A DNA stretch of 64,000 nt from [Flavobacterium] thermophilum (GTDB taxonomy: Bacteria; Bacillota; Bacilli; Bacillales; Anoxybacillaceae), in assembly GCA_900450595.1 (NCBI GenBank), contig UGGS01000001.1, forward strand, positions 682,001-746,000, in the 5' to 3' direction. Shown piece after piece: positions 42,600 to 51,791 of this stretch; position 1 is the stretch's first letter, and each line of letters opens with the position of its first letter. Below the pieces are notes generated by a model. The model had not been told where the DNA came from. It ran no database searches and was given only the letters and a program-made list of their open reading frames with translations. The position numbers were made by a program, and so were the translations under genes.

Positions 42600-45500
42600 A
42601 TGGGGAATATTGTGATCGAGCGGCCGCCATTGCGGCCGTGGCTGGCGAAAATGATGAATATGCACGACCGGCTTCAGCAAGCCGGCGACAACGAAAATGC
42701 CGATAAAGTGAAGCAGCTGATCGAAAAAACGGCAGCCGGCGAGCTGGTCATCGCCTTTTGCGGCCATTTTTCCGCCGGAAAATCAAGTTTGATCAACGCG
42801 TTGCTCGGCGAGCCGCTGCTGCCGTCGAGTCCGATTCCGACGAGTGCCAATCTTGTGAAAGTGAAAGCCGGTCCGGACTGCGTGCGCGTCTTTTATCATG
42901 ATGATCCGCCGGTTGAATATGAGCCGCCGTACGATCCGGAGCTGATCCGCGCCCAATGCCGGGACGGGGAGACGATTGAGTGGATCGAAATCAGCCGCGA
43001 AACGGGCGCCATCCCCCCGGGAGTGGCCATCTTGGACACGCCGGGCATCGATTCGACCGATGACGCCCACCGGCTGGCCACCGAGTCGGCGCTTCATTTG
43101 GCGGACGTCGTCTTTTATGTCATGGATTACAACCATGTACAGGCGGAGCTAAACTTTCAATTTACGAAACAATTAACAGATGAAGGAAAAATCGTGTATT
43201 TAGTGGTGAACCAAATCGACAAACATCGCGAGGACGAACTGCCGTTTGCGGCGTTTCGCGCTTCGGCGGCCGAGGCGTTCCGGCGTTGGGGGGTCGAAGC
43301 GGCCCGCTTGTTTTTTCTATCATTAAAAGACCCAGCCCATCCAGAGAATGAGTGGCAGGAGTTGACGGCTTGTTTGCGCCGCTTGGTTGCTGACAAAGAC
43401 GAATGGCTTCTTCGCGGCGCAGAAGCGGGATTGAGGCGGATTGCCGCCCGCCATCTTGAACAGCTTCGCGCGCGGCATGAGCTGCTTGAGCAGGAGTTTA
43501 AAGCGCGCCTCGAGGCGCTTGGCGGGGCTGGCAGTGAAGCCGAGGCCATGCAGGAGCTCGGGCGCTTGGAAGCTGAGCTTGCTGATTGGCAAACGGCGCG
43601 GGCGCGGGCGGAGGAAGCGTTTCGCGCTGAGCTTGACCGCGTGCTGCAAAATGCCTATTTAATGCCGTTTGAGACGAGGGAGCGGGCGGAAGCGTACTTG
43701 CAGGCGATGCAGCCGAATTTCAAAGTGGGCCTGCTGTTTGCAAAGACCAAAACGGAGCAAGAACGCGAGCGGCGGCTTGAGGCGTTTTACGAAAGCGTCA
43801 AAGCGCAGGCGGCGGCGCAAATCGAGTGGCATGTCCGCCAGCTTCTTCTCCGGTTCGGGAACGAGTGGCACGCCGACGGCGCCTGGCTCGGCCAGTGCCA
43901 GCAATGGACGGCGGATTGGGATCAGACGCTGCTTTCAAGCCTTGTCAAGCAGGGGGCGGAAGCAAGCGGTGCGGCGCTATTAAACTATACGGATGAGGTG
44001 GCGATGGCGCTGAAAAAACGATACCGCGACGTGGCGCTCGCCTTGTTTGCCGGGCTCGCGGCGCAAATTGCCGAGCGGGCGGCTGCTCAAGCGAAAGCGC
44101 TAGAAGGCCGGCTTTCGGCAGCACGCGAAAAAGCGGAGCTCATCGCCCGCCTTGCCGGCTTGAAAGCGGAAGAGGAGGAGCGCCAACGCGCGCTCGAGCG
44201 GTTGATTGCCGCTTCGGGCGATGAGGTTGTGCTCGATGAAGAGCGCCTCGCTGCGCTGACGGCGCCGCCTCATTTCCAGAAAGTGCGCCATGCGCAAGCG
44301 GCAGAGCGGCCAGCAACAACGAAACCGGCTGTGAATCATCCCGCCGCTCAAGAGCAAGCGCTCAGTCGGGAAGCGGTGGAAGGAGCGGCAGAAGAGAGCG
44401 CGGACGGGCGGCGCGCTTTGGCGGCGAGTGGAAAGCAACGGAGCGATGAGGCGGCTGATCGGCTCGAGGAGGCGGCCGCCTGGCTCGAGCGGACCGATTT
44501 GTTACGCCGGTTCGTCGGCCCGTTGCGCGACAAGGCGCGCCGGCTTCGCGAGCGGGCCTTTACGGTCGCGTTGTTCGGCGCCTTCAGCGCCGGCAAATCG
44601 TCGCTGGCCAACGCCTTGCTTGGGGAGCCGCTTTTGCCGTCTTCGCCGAACCCGACGACGGCCGCCATCAGCAAAATCGCTCCGCCCGACCGGGAGCATC
44701 CGCACGGAACGGCGGTTGTCAAAGTGAAGGACGAGGCGCAAATATGGGCTGATGTGCAAGCCTCGCTTCGCCAGTTCGGCTGCGAGGCGAAGTCGTGGGA
44801 TGAAGCGCTCCGCCATTGCGCCCGCCTTGCCGAATCCGGGGCTGAGCGTCCGGCGCAAAAGCCGCATCTCGCCTTTTTGGCGGCTGCCGCCGCCGGATAT
44901 GAGCGGATGAAAAACCGGTTCGGGACGAGGCTGTCGATCGGATTTGCGGAGCTTGAGGCATATGTCGCCGATGAGGCGGTGTCGTGTTTCCTTGATGAAG
45001 TCGTGTTGTATGCCGATTGCCCGCTCACCCGCCAAGGGGTGACGCTTGTCGATACGCCGGGCGTCGATTCATTAAACGCCCGCCATACCGGGGTGGCGTT
45101 CCATTATATGAAGCACGCCGATGCGCTGCTGTTTGTCACGTATTACAACCACGCGTTCTCGAAGGCAGACCGGGAGTTTTTGCTGCAGCTCGGGCGCGTC
45201 AAAGATGCGTTTTCGCTTGATAAAATGTTTTTCATCATCAATGCGGCTGATTTGGCCCAGTCGAAAGAGGAGCTTGATGCGGTCGTTTCCTATATGAATG
45301 GCGAACTCGCTCGCTTTGGCATCCGCTTCCCGCGCCTTTATGCGCTCTCAAGCCGCCTGGCGCTGGCGGAAAAAACGGGGACGAACCCCGGGCCGTGCGG
45401 CACCTTGACAGACTCCGGCCTGCCCGCCTTTGAAGCGGACTTTTTCCGCTTTTTGACAGAAGAGCTTGCGGAGGTGGCCGTCCAAAGCGCTTATGCCGAG

Positions 45501-46349
45501 CTTGGGCGGGCGCGGCAGGCGGCAGAGGAATTCGCGCGCGCCGCCGGGCAGAGCGAGGCGGAAAAAGCGGCGAAACGCCAATCGCTTGAAGCGGCGCGTG
45601 CACAGATGCACGCCGTGCTCGCCGCCGCCGGCGACGCCTACGGCCGCCAGGCGCTCAGCCAAGAAGCCGACGAGCTTTTGTATTACGTGAAACAGCGCGT
45701 CTTCTTCCGCTTGAACGATACGTTCAAAGAGGCGTTCAATCCGGCGGTGCTCCGCGACGACCAAGGCCCGGCGCGTCGGGCGCTCGAGCGTTGCCTCGAC
45801 GAACTGCTCGCATCGGTCGGCTTTGATTTGGCGCAAGAGCTGCGGGCGACGAGCCTGCGCATCGAATCGTTTTTGCACAAGCGGCTCGCCGAACAGTTTC
45901 ATCGCCTTTGCGGCGAGCTCCGCCGGTTTGACGAAGCGCTCGCGCTCACGCCGCCGGAGGCGTTCGCCTTCTCGGCGCCGGAGTTTGTCGACGCTCTTGG
46001 CGATGTCGACCGGGCGCGGTTTCACAAGGCGCTTTCGTTATATAAAAACGCGAAGTCGTTTTTTGAACGTGATGAAAAACGGCGGATGAAGGAAGAAATC
46101 GAAGCGGCGCTCGCCGAACCGGTCGGCCGCTATTTAGCCGAACAAAAAGAGCGGCTGCTTGATGCGTACGCCGGGCAATACGAGGCGGCGATTGCTGCGC
46201 TGTCGGCCGCGCTCGCCGATCAAGTCGACAGCTATATGGACGGCTTAATGGCGGCGCTTGCGGAGGCGGCCGACCATGAGGCGCTCAGTCGGATTGAAGC
46301 GGCGCTTGGCCGCCTTTTGCCGGAAGAGGGCAAGGGGGCGCGCCGATGA
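42600..46349 (+). CDS. dynA: dynamin-like membrane-remodelling GTPase (double dynamin)
   Basis: A 1249-residue protein with two fused dynamin modules. The first GTPase (from residue ~40) has GHFSAGKSSLINALLGE, switch SPIPTSANLV, DTPGIDST and VNQID. The second (from ~655) has GAFSAGKSSLANALLGEPLLPSSPNPTTAAI, DTPGVDSL and IINAADLAQSK. Long helical bundles follow each. B. subtilis DynA (YpbR) has the same double layout and tethers and fuses membranes, helping against phages and pore formers. ATG 42600 follows AAAGGGG. Very rich in Ala/Glu/Arg. It overlaps the next gene by 4 nt. Confidence 0.95.
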   Translation: MGNIVIERPPLRPWLAKMMNMHDRLQQAGDNENADKVKQLIEKTAAGELVIAFCGHFSAGKSSLINALLGEPLLPSSPIPTSANLVKVKAGPDCVRVFYHDDPPVEYEPPYDPELIRAQCRDGETIEWIEISRETGAIPPGVAILDTPGIDSTDDAHRLATESALHLADVVFYVMDYNHVQAELNFQFTKQLTDEGKIVYLVVNQIDKHREDELPFAAFRASAAEAFRRWGVEAARLFFLSLKDPAHPENEWQELTACLRRLVADKDEWLLRGAEAGLRRIAARHLEQLRARHELLEQEFKARLEALGGAGSEAEAMQELGRLEAELADWQTARARAEEAFRAELDRVLQNAYLMPFETRERAEAYLQAMQPNFKVGLLFAKTKTEQERERRLEAFYESVKAQAAAQIEWHVRQLLLRFGNEWHADGAWLGQCQQWTADWDQTLLSSLVKQGAEASGAALLNYTDEVAMALKKRYRDVALALFAGLAAQIAERAAAQAKALEGRLSAAREKAELIARLAGLKAEEEERQRALERLIAASGDEVVLDEERLAALTAPPHFQKVRHAQAAERPATTKPAVNHPAAQEQALSREAVEGAAEESADGRRALAASGKQRSDEAADRLEEAAAWLERTDLLRRFVGPLRDKARRLRERAFTVALFGAFSAGKSSLANALLGEPLLPSSPNPTTAAISKIAPPDREHPHGTAVVKVKDEAQIWADVQASLRQFGCEAKSWDEALRHCARLAESGAERPAQKPHLAFLAAAAAGYERMKNRFGTRLSIGFAELEAYVADEAVSCFLDEVVLYADCPLTRQGVTLVDTPGVDSLNARHTGVAFHYMKHADALLFVTYYNHAFSKADREFLLQLGRVKDAFSLDKMFFIINAADLAQSKEELDAVVSYMNGELARFGIRFPRLYALSSRLALAEKTGTNPGPCGTLTDSGLPAFEADFFRFLTEELAEVAVQSAYAELGRARQAAEEFARAAGQSEAEKAAKRQSLEAARAQMHAVLAAAGDAYGRQALSQEADELLYYVKQRVFFRLNDTFKEAFNPAVLRDDQGPARRALERCLDELLASVGFDLAQELRATSLRIESFLHKRLAEQFHRLCGELRRFDEALALTPPEAFAFSAPEFVDALGDVDRARFHKALSLYKNAKSFFERDEKRRMKEEIEAALAEPVGRYLAEQKERLLDAYAGQYEAAIAALSAALADQVDSYMDGLMAALAEAADHEALSRIEAALGRLLPEEGKGARR

Positions 46350-46534
46350 GTCGGTTTCACGCCTGTGCGACATGCGTTCATTACGGCATTGAAAAACGGG
46401 ACGGCAGGCTGTATACGTATTGCCGCCGGCTCGGCTATGAGACGAAGCCAAACTATCGGTTCAACTGCTGGACGCCAAAACCGAACGTCCGGCGTTTGAT
46501 GGAAAAAGAAGAAGGAAAGGAAGAATCCCATTGA
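46346..46534 (+). CDS. small cysteine-containing protein
   Basis: A 62-residue protein with Cys residues in CATCVHYG, TYCRRLG and NCWTPKP, a possible zinc site. It ends in a charged tail. It overlaps dynA (ATGA) and ypbS by 4 nt each, so it is part of the dynA operon. I do not recognise a named family. Confidence 0.75.
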   Translation: MSRFHACATCVHYGIEKRDGRLYTYCRRLGYETKPNYRFNCWTPKPNVRRLMEKEEGKEESH

Positions 46535-46797
46535 GCGAAGTACATCACGCCATCACCGCCCATGTCAACAAACAGCACGCCATCTTAAAGCGGTTTGCCG
46601 CCCTTGAGCTCGAGCGCGAGCGGCGCATCGATGAGGCGGTTGAACGGTGCCGCCGCGGCGAGCCGTTTACGGTCGAGGCGATCAATGAAGTGACGAAACA
46701 AATGAACGAGCTGGCCGCCGGCGGCCTCGTGCCGGCGCGCCGCTATGTAACGCCAGAGATGGTGCGCGACTACGTGCGCCGGCTTGAAGAGAAGTAA
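46531..46797 (+). CDS. ypbS: DUF2533 family protein YpbS
   Basis: An 88-residue helical protein (VHHAITAHVNKQHAILKRFAALELERE...NEVTKQMNELA) matching B. subtilis YpbS, which also lies just downstream of dynA. Function unknown; the conserved linkage suggests a link to the dynamin. Confidence 0.85.
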   Translation: MSEVHHAITAHVNKQHAILKRFAALELERERRIDEAVERCRRGEPFTVEAINEVTKQMNELAAGGLVPARRYVTPEMVRDYVRRLEEK

Positions 46798-46886
46798 CGC
46801 ACACAGCCAAAGCGTTGGCATTGGCTGCCCGGCTGCCGGCCTGTAAGCAGACCGGGCTGATGAAAACGAAAGAGGGGGGAGAAACA

Positions 46887-47735
46887 ATGGTGTCTCTCGT
46901 TTCCCACGAATGGCTGTTGGCGCATTTGTCCGATGAAACCATCCGCATTGTTGATTGCCGGTTTTGGCTTGGCGATCCGGCTAAAGGGGCGTCTCTTTAC
47001 CGGGAAGACCATATTCCCGGAGCGGTGTATATGGACTTAGAGCGCGACTTGTCGGGCCCGGTCGGAGAGCACGGAGGCCGCCATCCGCTTCCATCAGCCG
47101 CCCAAGCGGCGGACGTGTTTAGCCGGGCCGGCATTGACGACACGACGACGGTCATCGCCTACGATGACCAAGACGGGGCCATGGCCGCGCGCTGTTGGTG
47201 GCTGCTCCGGTATTTCGGCCATGCGCGCGCATACGTGTTGGATGGCAACTACAGCGAATGGAAACGAAAAGGAAATCCGGTGACGCGCGCCATTTCAGCT
47301 GTGCCGCCGCGGCGGTTTCAGCCGCGTCCGGACCGATCATGGCTCGCGACGGTCGAGGATGTGCGAGCCGCCGTTCGCGACCGTGCAGCGGTGCTCATTG
47401 ATTCCCGCGAGTGGAAGCGGTATGCCGGGTTGGAGGAGCCGATCGACCGCCGGGCCGGCCGCATTCCCGGGGCGGTGCACCGATTTTGGAAAGACGGGGT
47501 GACGGAAGGAGGCTACTGGAAAAGCGCGGCTGAACAAGCGGACCGGTTCGCCGGCCTTGACCGCGAAGCCTCCATTATCGTCTATTGCGGCTCCGGCGTC
47601 ACCGCTTGTCCAAACGTGCTCGCCCTAAAAGAAGCCGGCTACCGCAACGTCCGACTGTATGTCGGCAGCTTCAGCGACTGGATTTCCTATCCCGATCATC
47701 CGGTTGAAACGGACCACCCGTCCTCGGACGCCTAG
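46887..47735 (+). CDS. tandem-rhodanese sulfurtransferase
   Basis: A 282-residue protein with two rhodanese domains. The second has the active-site loop IVYCGSGVTACPN (catalytic Cys); CGSGVT loops are typical of the thiosulfate/3-mercaptopyruvate sulfurtransferase branch. The first domain keeps REDHIPGAVYMDLERDLSG but has no catalytic Cys, as usual. It moves sulfane sulfur to thiophilic acceptors such as cyanide or thiols. ATG 46887 follows AGGGGGGAGAAACA. Confidence 0.92.
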   Translation: MVSLVSHEWLLAHLSDETIRIVDCRFWLGDPAKGASLYREDHIPGAVYMDLERDLSGPVGEHGGRHPLPSAAQAADVFSRAGIDDTTTVIAYDDQDGAMAARCWWLLRYFGHARAYVLDGNYSEWKRKGNPVTRAISAVPPRRFQPRPDRSWLATVEDVRAAVRDRAAVLIDSREWKRYAGLEEPIDRRAGRIPGAVHRFWKDGVTEGGYWKSAAEQADRFAGLDREASIIVYCGSGVTACPNVLALKEAGYRNVRLYVGSFSDWISYPDHPVETDHPSSDA

Positions 47736-47816
47736 TTTCGAAATTGTTTCGCGCATCGTTTTTCTCCGGCAACGCATACTATGTGTGAACCGTTGAAACA
47801 AAAAGGAGGCGAGTGC

Positions 47817-47966
47817 ATGGGACGGACCAAACTTGGCAACGCCAACGCCCAACGGAACAACAACGCCAAAAAGAAAAACGGCTTCAATGAATGGACGAGC
47901 GAGTTTGCTTCGTACGCCGAGGTGGAAGCCGAGAAACTGAAAAACGACCATAAAAACATCCGTTAA
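47817..47966 (+). CDS. small basic protein (49 aa)
   Basis: An Asn/Lys-rich protein (MGRTKLGNANAQRNNNAKKK..., ending EKLKNDHKNIR), with AAAGGAGGCGAGTGC before the ATG. The composition is like minor spore proteins, but I cannot assign it. Its terminator was hit by the IS at 47984. Confidence 0.65.
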   Translation: MGRTKLGNANAQRNNNAKKKNGFNEWTSEFASYAEVEAEKLKNDHKNIR

Positions 47967-47972
47967 TGACGA

Positions 47973-47983
47973 GGGCTCGCCCC
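47973..47983 (+). repeat. 11-bp target duplication, left copy
   Basis: GGGCTCGCCCC, repeated at 49557-49567 on the other side of the IS. The original uninterrupted site, ACGA-GGGCTCGCCCC-TCGTTTTTT, is an intrinsic terminator (ACGAGGG/CCCTCGT). Confidence 0.9.
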
Positions 47984-49556
47984 CATACCCATCAAGTTAA
48001 GAATTTTGGTCTTTGTGCATCGTCAAAAACATGGTATCCTTTCTAACGAACACTCCACGTTAGAAAGGATTTTTTTCATGGAAAAACAAATGAAAGCATG
48101 GATTCAAACCATTCGTCAACTCTTTTCTCCCGAAGAATTAACCCGTCTCGCACGGAAAACAGGCTTTATCCGGCGGCAGCGTTCGTTAACGGCGGAAGCC
48201 TTTCTGACTCTCTGTGCATGGGGAGATGGCTCACTGGCCAAACAGTCGCTTCAGCGGTTGTGTGCGGCCTTGACGCTTTGGCATGGCTGTTCCCTTTCAA
48301 GCGAAGGCTTGAATCAGCGTTTTACCGATCGGGCCGTGGCATTTTTGCGAGAAGTGTTTTTCCTTCTCCTCCTGCATCAACGTCCATTGCTTTTGTCAGC
48401 CATGGAGACCTATCGAACTTGTTTTACCCGCCTGCGGATTTTGGACTCAACCAGCTTTTTGGTTCCCGCTGACTATGGGGAAGACTATCGAGGTTCCGTT
48501 TCGTCGGGGGTGAAAATTCAGTTTGAATATGACTTGTTATCCGGCGCCTGCCTTCAGCTATGCGTTCAATCGGCCAATGACTCGGACGCTCGTTTTGCCT
48601 ATCATGCCCAGCATACGATTTTACCGAATGACCTATGTATTCGGGATTTGGGCTTTTTCTCCGTTGCCGCACTGGCCGAGATCGACGCCCGCGGAGCGTA
48701 TTATATTACTCGGCTCCGTTCCGATATGAAAGTGTATATCAAGGAGAATGGCCAGTGGAAGGAATGGGATTGGGAATCTCTTGGGAATCAATTAAAGGAA
48801 GGGGAATCAGTAGAAATGGAACATGTATACATCGGGCATGAGCGTTTGTATATCCCACGCTTGATTTTTCGACGTTTGACGGCGGAAGAATGGCAAAAAC
48901 GGATGGCGTATGTGCGAAAAAGGGAAAAAAGAAAAGGGAAGGCACTGACACGCCAAACCCTCGAACAAAAGAAATACCACATCTTACTGACGAATTTACC
49001 ACAAGAGTCGTTTGATGGTCAACAGGTTTATGAGCTCTATTCCCTGCGCTGGCAAATTGAATTGTTGTTTAAAGCCTGGAAATCCGTATTTGATTTGGAG
49101 AAAGTCAAGGAGATGAAAAAAGAACGTTTCGAATGCCATTTATACGGGACGTTGATTGCCATTTTGGTCACCCAGACGTTTCTGTTTCAAGCTCGGATGT
49201 ATTGGCATCAAAAGGAAGACATTGAAATCAGTGAACGGAAAGCGCTCGATCTTCTCCAATCGTATTGGCACCAGTTGCTTTTGCGTTCGCATATGGCGGA
49301 AATCAACCTTTTCTCTCTCCTTTCCCTGTTACGAAAACATGCCAAGAAAGGTCGAAGGAAAGGGGAAGAAACGGCATCAGATATCTTAACGAAATTAGAG
49401 ATATGGTAGAATTAGATATGGATATAAATACCAAATACCCCTCTTCTGGAGGGGTATTTGGTATGCCCAATAATGGATGTGATCCCCATCATTCACTGCG
49501 GGGATGAACACGAGTATCGTCTTAAAAATTTTATACCGCTAAACTTGACGGGTATG
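47984..49556 (+). mobile_element. IS4-family (IS231-like) insertion sequence, 1573 bp
   Basis: Terminal inverted repeats are CATACCCATCAAGTTAAG (left) and CATACCCGTCAAGTTTAG (right, inverted). An 11-bp direct target repeat flanks it, which fits the IS231 group of IS4. It is inserted within a terminator hairpin. A transcript of its own ends at a CCAAATACCCC/GGGGTATTTGG hairpin (49431-49463). Confidence 0.93.
48078..49409 (+). CDS. IS4-family transposase
   Basis: A 443-residue DDE transposase. The first Asp is in RILDSTSFLVP and the second in CIRDLGFFSVAALAEIDARGAYYITRLRSD. The IS4 YREK signature is YSLRWQIELLFKAWKS. The start at 48078 follows GAAAGGA; the longer frame from 48006 lacks a site. 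Intact, and single copy in this window. Confidence 0.95.
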   Translation: MEKQMKAWIQTIRQLFSPEELTRLARKTGFIRRQRSLTAEAFLTLCAWGDGSLAKQSLQRLCAALTLWHGCSLSSEGLNQRFTDRAVAFLREVFFLLLLHQRPLLLSAMETYRTCFTRLRILDSTSFLVPADYGEDYRGSVSSGVKIQFEYDLLSGACLQLCVQSANDSDARFAYHAQHTILPNDLCIRDLGFFSVAALAEIDARGAYYITRLRSDMKVYIKENGQWKEWDWESLGNQLKEGESVEMEHVYIGHERLYIPRLIFRRLTAEEWQKRMAYVRKREKRKGKALTRQTLEQKKYHILLTNLPQESFDGQQVYELYSLRWQIELLFKAWKSVFDLEKVKEMKKERFECHLYGTLIAILVTQTFLFQARMYWHQKEDIEISERKALDLLQSYWHQLLLRSHMAEINLFSLLSLLRKHAKKGRRKGEETASDILTKLEIW

Positions 49557-49567
49557 GGGCTCGCCCC
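49557..49567 (+). repeat. 11-bp target duplication, right copy
   Basis: GGGCTCGCCCC, followed by TCGTTTTTT, the tail of the disrupted terminator. Confidence 0.9.
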
Positions 49568-49688
49568 TCGTTTTTTCGTCCTTAGACGTCAACGTTGGCA
49601 AACACAAACGTATGTGCTATAATGATGGGCAGAGCGGCGGAGGGCGCTGGATGGAAGAAAGGGCGCCGGCCGGCAGGGAGGGAAATGC

Positions 49689-50216
49689 GTGCGGAAATGG
49701 TTCGTCGTCCTATTGTTTTTGGCCGTTGCCGGCTATGGTCTTTGGAATGCGATGGCTGCCGGGAACGAACAGGAAACAGACGAAATAGAAAGCGGCCCGG
49801 GCATCGGCCAGACGGCCCCTGATTTGACGCTGCCGACGCTTGGCGGCAAAGCCGTCCGGCTGTCTGATTTGCGCGGCAAAGCGGTTGTCCTCAACTTTTG
49901 GACGTCGTGGTGTCCGCCGTGCAAAAAGGAAATGCCGGAGCTTGAGGCGTTTTACAAGCAGCACGGCCGCGAAGTCATGTTGCTTGCCGTCCATTTGACG
50001 ACGCAAGATACGCTCGATAATGCGGAGCGATTTGCGAAAGACAAAAAACTGACGTTGCCCGTCGCCTTGGATGTGCGCGGCGAAGCGCTTCGTCAATATC
50101 GAATCCAAACGATTCCAACGACGTATATTATCGATCCAAACGGCGTCATTCGGCGAAAAATTGTCGGCCCGGTGACGGCGAAGCGGCTCGAGCAGGAAAC
50201 AGCGCTTTTTCGTTGA
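49689..50216 (+). CDS. membrane-anchored thioredoxin-like thiol-disulfide protein (ResA/TlpA type)
   Basis: A 175-residue protein with an N-terminal signal/anchor (WFVVLLFLAVAGYGLWNAMAAG), then an AhpC-TSA/ResA-like domain: GQTAPDLTLPTLGGKAVRLSDLRGK, the redox centre FWTSWCPPCKKEMPELE, and the cis-Pro region IQTIPTTYIIDPNGVI. It acts outside the membrane, probably in cytochrome maturation, spore or general disulfide reduction. The GTG start at 49689 follows GGGAGGGAAATGC. Confidence 0.9.
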   Translation: MRKWFVVLLFLAVAGYGLWNAMAAGNEQETDEIESGPGIGQTAPDLTLPTLGGKAVRLSDLRGKAVVLNFWTSWCPPCKKEMPELEAFYKQHGREVMLLAVHLTTQDTLDNAERFAKDKKLTLPVALDVRGEALRQYRIQTIPTTYIIDPNGVIRRKIVGPVTAKRLEQETALFR

Positions 50217-50338
50217 GCAGATGGCTGCAGCGAAAGGCGCTTTCTTCGTGGTTCGTTATTTTTCAAAAAGTTGTCATAATTTTTATCTTTTTTGGGCATG
50301 AATAAGATTACAATATAAATGAGGGGAGGTTGATAGCG

Positions 50339-50470
50339 ATGAGACGATCCCGCAAAATGACTCTCCAAGAATTGATCAGCGAGAACAAACGGCAATTGTT
50401 GAACGACCGGGAAGCGCTCGAGAAAATCGAGAAAAAGCTGGAAGAGCGGATGCTCAAGAAAGCAGAATAA
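50339..50470 (+). CDS. FbpB-like small basic protein
   Basis: A 43-residue basic, helical protein ([20 protein letters not shown]..., ending [13 protein letters not shown]) resembling the Fur-regulated basic protein FbpB family of Bacillus, which helps the FsrA sRNA in the iron-sparing response. GGGGAGGTTGATAGCG precedes the ATG. No clear Fur box was seen in the AT-rich upstream 100 nt, so iron control is not shown. Confidence 0.6.
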   Translation: MRRSRKMTLQELISENKRQLLNDREALEKIEKKLEERMLKKAE

Positions 50471-50525
50471 CCCATGCATAGCGGTCCTCCGGGCGGACAG
50501 ACTAGATGGCGAGGAGGCGAAGATG

Positions 50526-50669
50526 ATGAGCAATCCGAAAGGAAGCCGCAAACATTTTGTTCCCAACCATATCGGAACACAGCCTCGCGCCGCTGGAGGA
50601 AACAAAGGCAAACAAATGCAAGATCAATCCGGCCAGCATGCTCAAGTCATCCAAACGAAGGGTGAGTAG
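50526..50669 (+). CDS. sspN: small acid-soluble spore protein N
   Basis: A 47-residue protein with the SspN signature [21 protein letters not shown] and the conserved end VIQTKGE. AGGAGG lies 8 nt before ATG 50526; the ATG at 50523 is also possible. It sits directly before tlp, as in B. subtilis, where the pair is forespore-expressed. Confidence 0.9.
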   Translation: MSNPKGSRKHFVPNHIGTQPRAAGGNKGKQMQDQSGQHAQVIQTKGE

Positions 50670-50699
50670 CTGGAAAATCTTGTAAAGGAGGAAGCCTAT

Positions 50700-50930
50700 A
50701 TGCCGCGTCCGAAACCGGATGACCGCAGCGACAATGTTGAGAAGCTGCAAGAGATGGTGCAAAACACCATTGAAAATATTGAAAAAGCCGAAGAAACGAT
50801 GCAGTTTGCTTCCCCGGAAGAGCGGGAGAAAATTCGCGAGAAAAACCGCCGCCGCGAAGAAGCGATCGCGGCCATGCGCGCGGAAATTAAAGACGAAGCC
50901 GCTGCACGGGAGCACGGCTACCAATCATGA
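50700..50930 (+). CDS. tlp: small acid-soluble spore protein Tlp
   Basis: A 76-residue, highly charged helical protein with the family core KPDDRSDNVEKLQEMVQNTI, then ENIEKAEETMQFASPEE and REKNRRREEAI. GTAAAGGAGGAAGCCTAT precedes the ATG. Second gene of the sspN-tlp unit. Confidence 0.94.
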   Translation: MPRPKPDDRSDNVEKLQEMVQNTIENIEKAEETMQFASPEEREKIREKNRRREEAIAAMRAEIKDEAAAREHGYQS

Positions 50931-51042
50931 CAAAGCTGCCCCGATGCGGGCGGCTTTGTTTTTTGGGTTGCCGCTTGAGCGGCCGGACGGACAAATGGTA
51001 ACATAAAGGAGAAGCCCGGCAAAAAATGGAGGGAGAACGAAC

Positions 51043-51459
51043 ATGAAAGTGGCAGAAAAACAAATTGAAGTGCGTTATGCGGAAACAGACCAAATGGGCG
51101 TCGTCTACCACGCGAACTATTTAGTTTGGATGGAAGTCGGGCGTACGGAATTGATCAAACAGCTTGGCTTTCATTATGCCGACATGGAGAAAGAAGGCAT
51201 CATTTCGCCTGTTGTCGATTTGCAAGTGTCGTACAAAAAGCCGCTTCGTTATGGGGAAACGGCGACCGTCCGCACATGGATTGACGCTTACGACGGCATC
51301 CGCGTCACATACGGCTACGAAATTGTTGCCCCGGACGGCGAGGTGGCCGTGACCGGCAAATCGCAGCACGTTTGCGTCAAGCGCGATACGTTTCGGCCGA
51401 TCGTCATCCGCAAATATTTTCCCGAGTGGCATGAAGCGTATGAGCGGGCGAAACGATAA
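51043..51459 (+). CDS. yneP: YbgC-type acyl-CoA thioesterase (YneP)
   Basis: A 138-residue hot-dog thioesterase. The signature is VRYAETDQMGVVYHANYLVWMEVGRTELI (4-hydroxybenzoyl-CoA thioesterase type with the catalytic Asp), then VSYKKPLRYGETATVRTWI. The position after tlp and before yneQ matches B. subtilis. GGAGGGAGAACGAAC precedes the ATG. Confidence 0.92.
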   Translation: MKVAEKQIEVRYAETDQMGVVYHANYLVWMEVGRTELIKQLGFHYADMEKEGIISPVVDLQVSYKKPLRYGETATVRTWIDAYDGIRVTYGYEIVAPDGEVAVTGKSQHVCVKRDTFRPIVIRKYFPEWHEAYERAKR

Positions 51460-51473
51460 AGGGGAGCGGTGCG

Positions 51474-51791
51474 ATGGCGTTTGGCATTCGCCGGCAGGAG
51501 CTTGCGGCATGGAAAGAAAAAGTGAAGCGCGGCGAAATCGCCTTTTTGACCCATTATTGGCATGATGAACGGTTTCCGCACTGCACGACGGTGACGAAAG
51601 TCGGCTGCGCCGATGTCGAAAAACTTGCCGCCTGGGGGAGGCAATACGGGCTGAAGGAAGAGTGGATGGACCGGCGCAACGAGTTTCCGCATTTCGATTT
51701 GCTTGGGGAGACGCAGGTGCGCATTTTGCGGCAAGAAGGCCGGCTTCATGAGCTGGAACGATTCACGAAACGGGGGAAGAAGGAGTCATGA
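51474..51791 (+). CDS. yneQ: YneQ family protein
   Basis: A 105-residue protein (FGIRRQELAAWKEKVKRGEI..., then HYWHDERFPHCTTVTKVGCAD) corresponding to B. subtilis YneQ in sequence pattern and place. Function unknown. AGGGGAGCGGTGCG precedes the ATG, and it overlaps the next gene by 4 nt. Confidence 0.85.
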   Translation: MAFGIRRQELAAWKEKVKRGEIAFLTHYWHDERFPHCTTVTKVGCADVEKLAAWGRQYGLKEEWMDRRNEFPHFDLLGETQVRILRQEGRLHELERFTKRGKKES

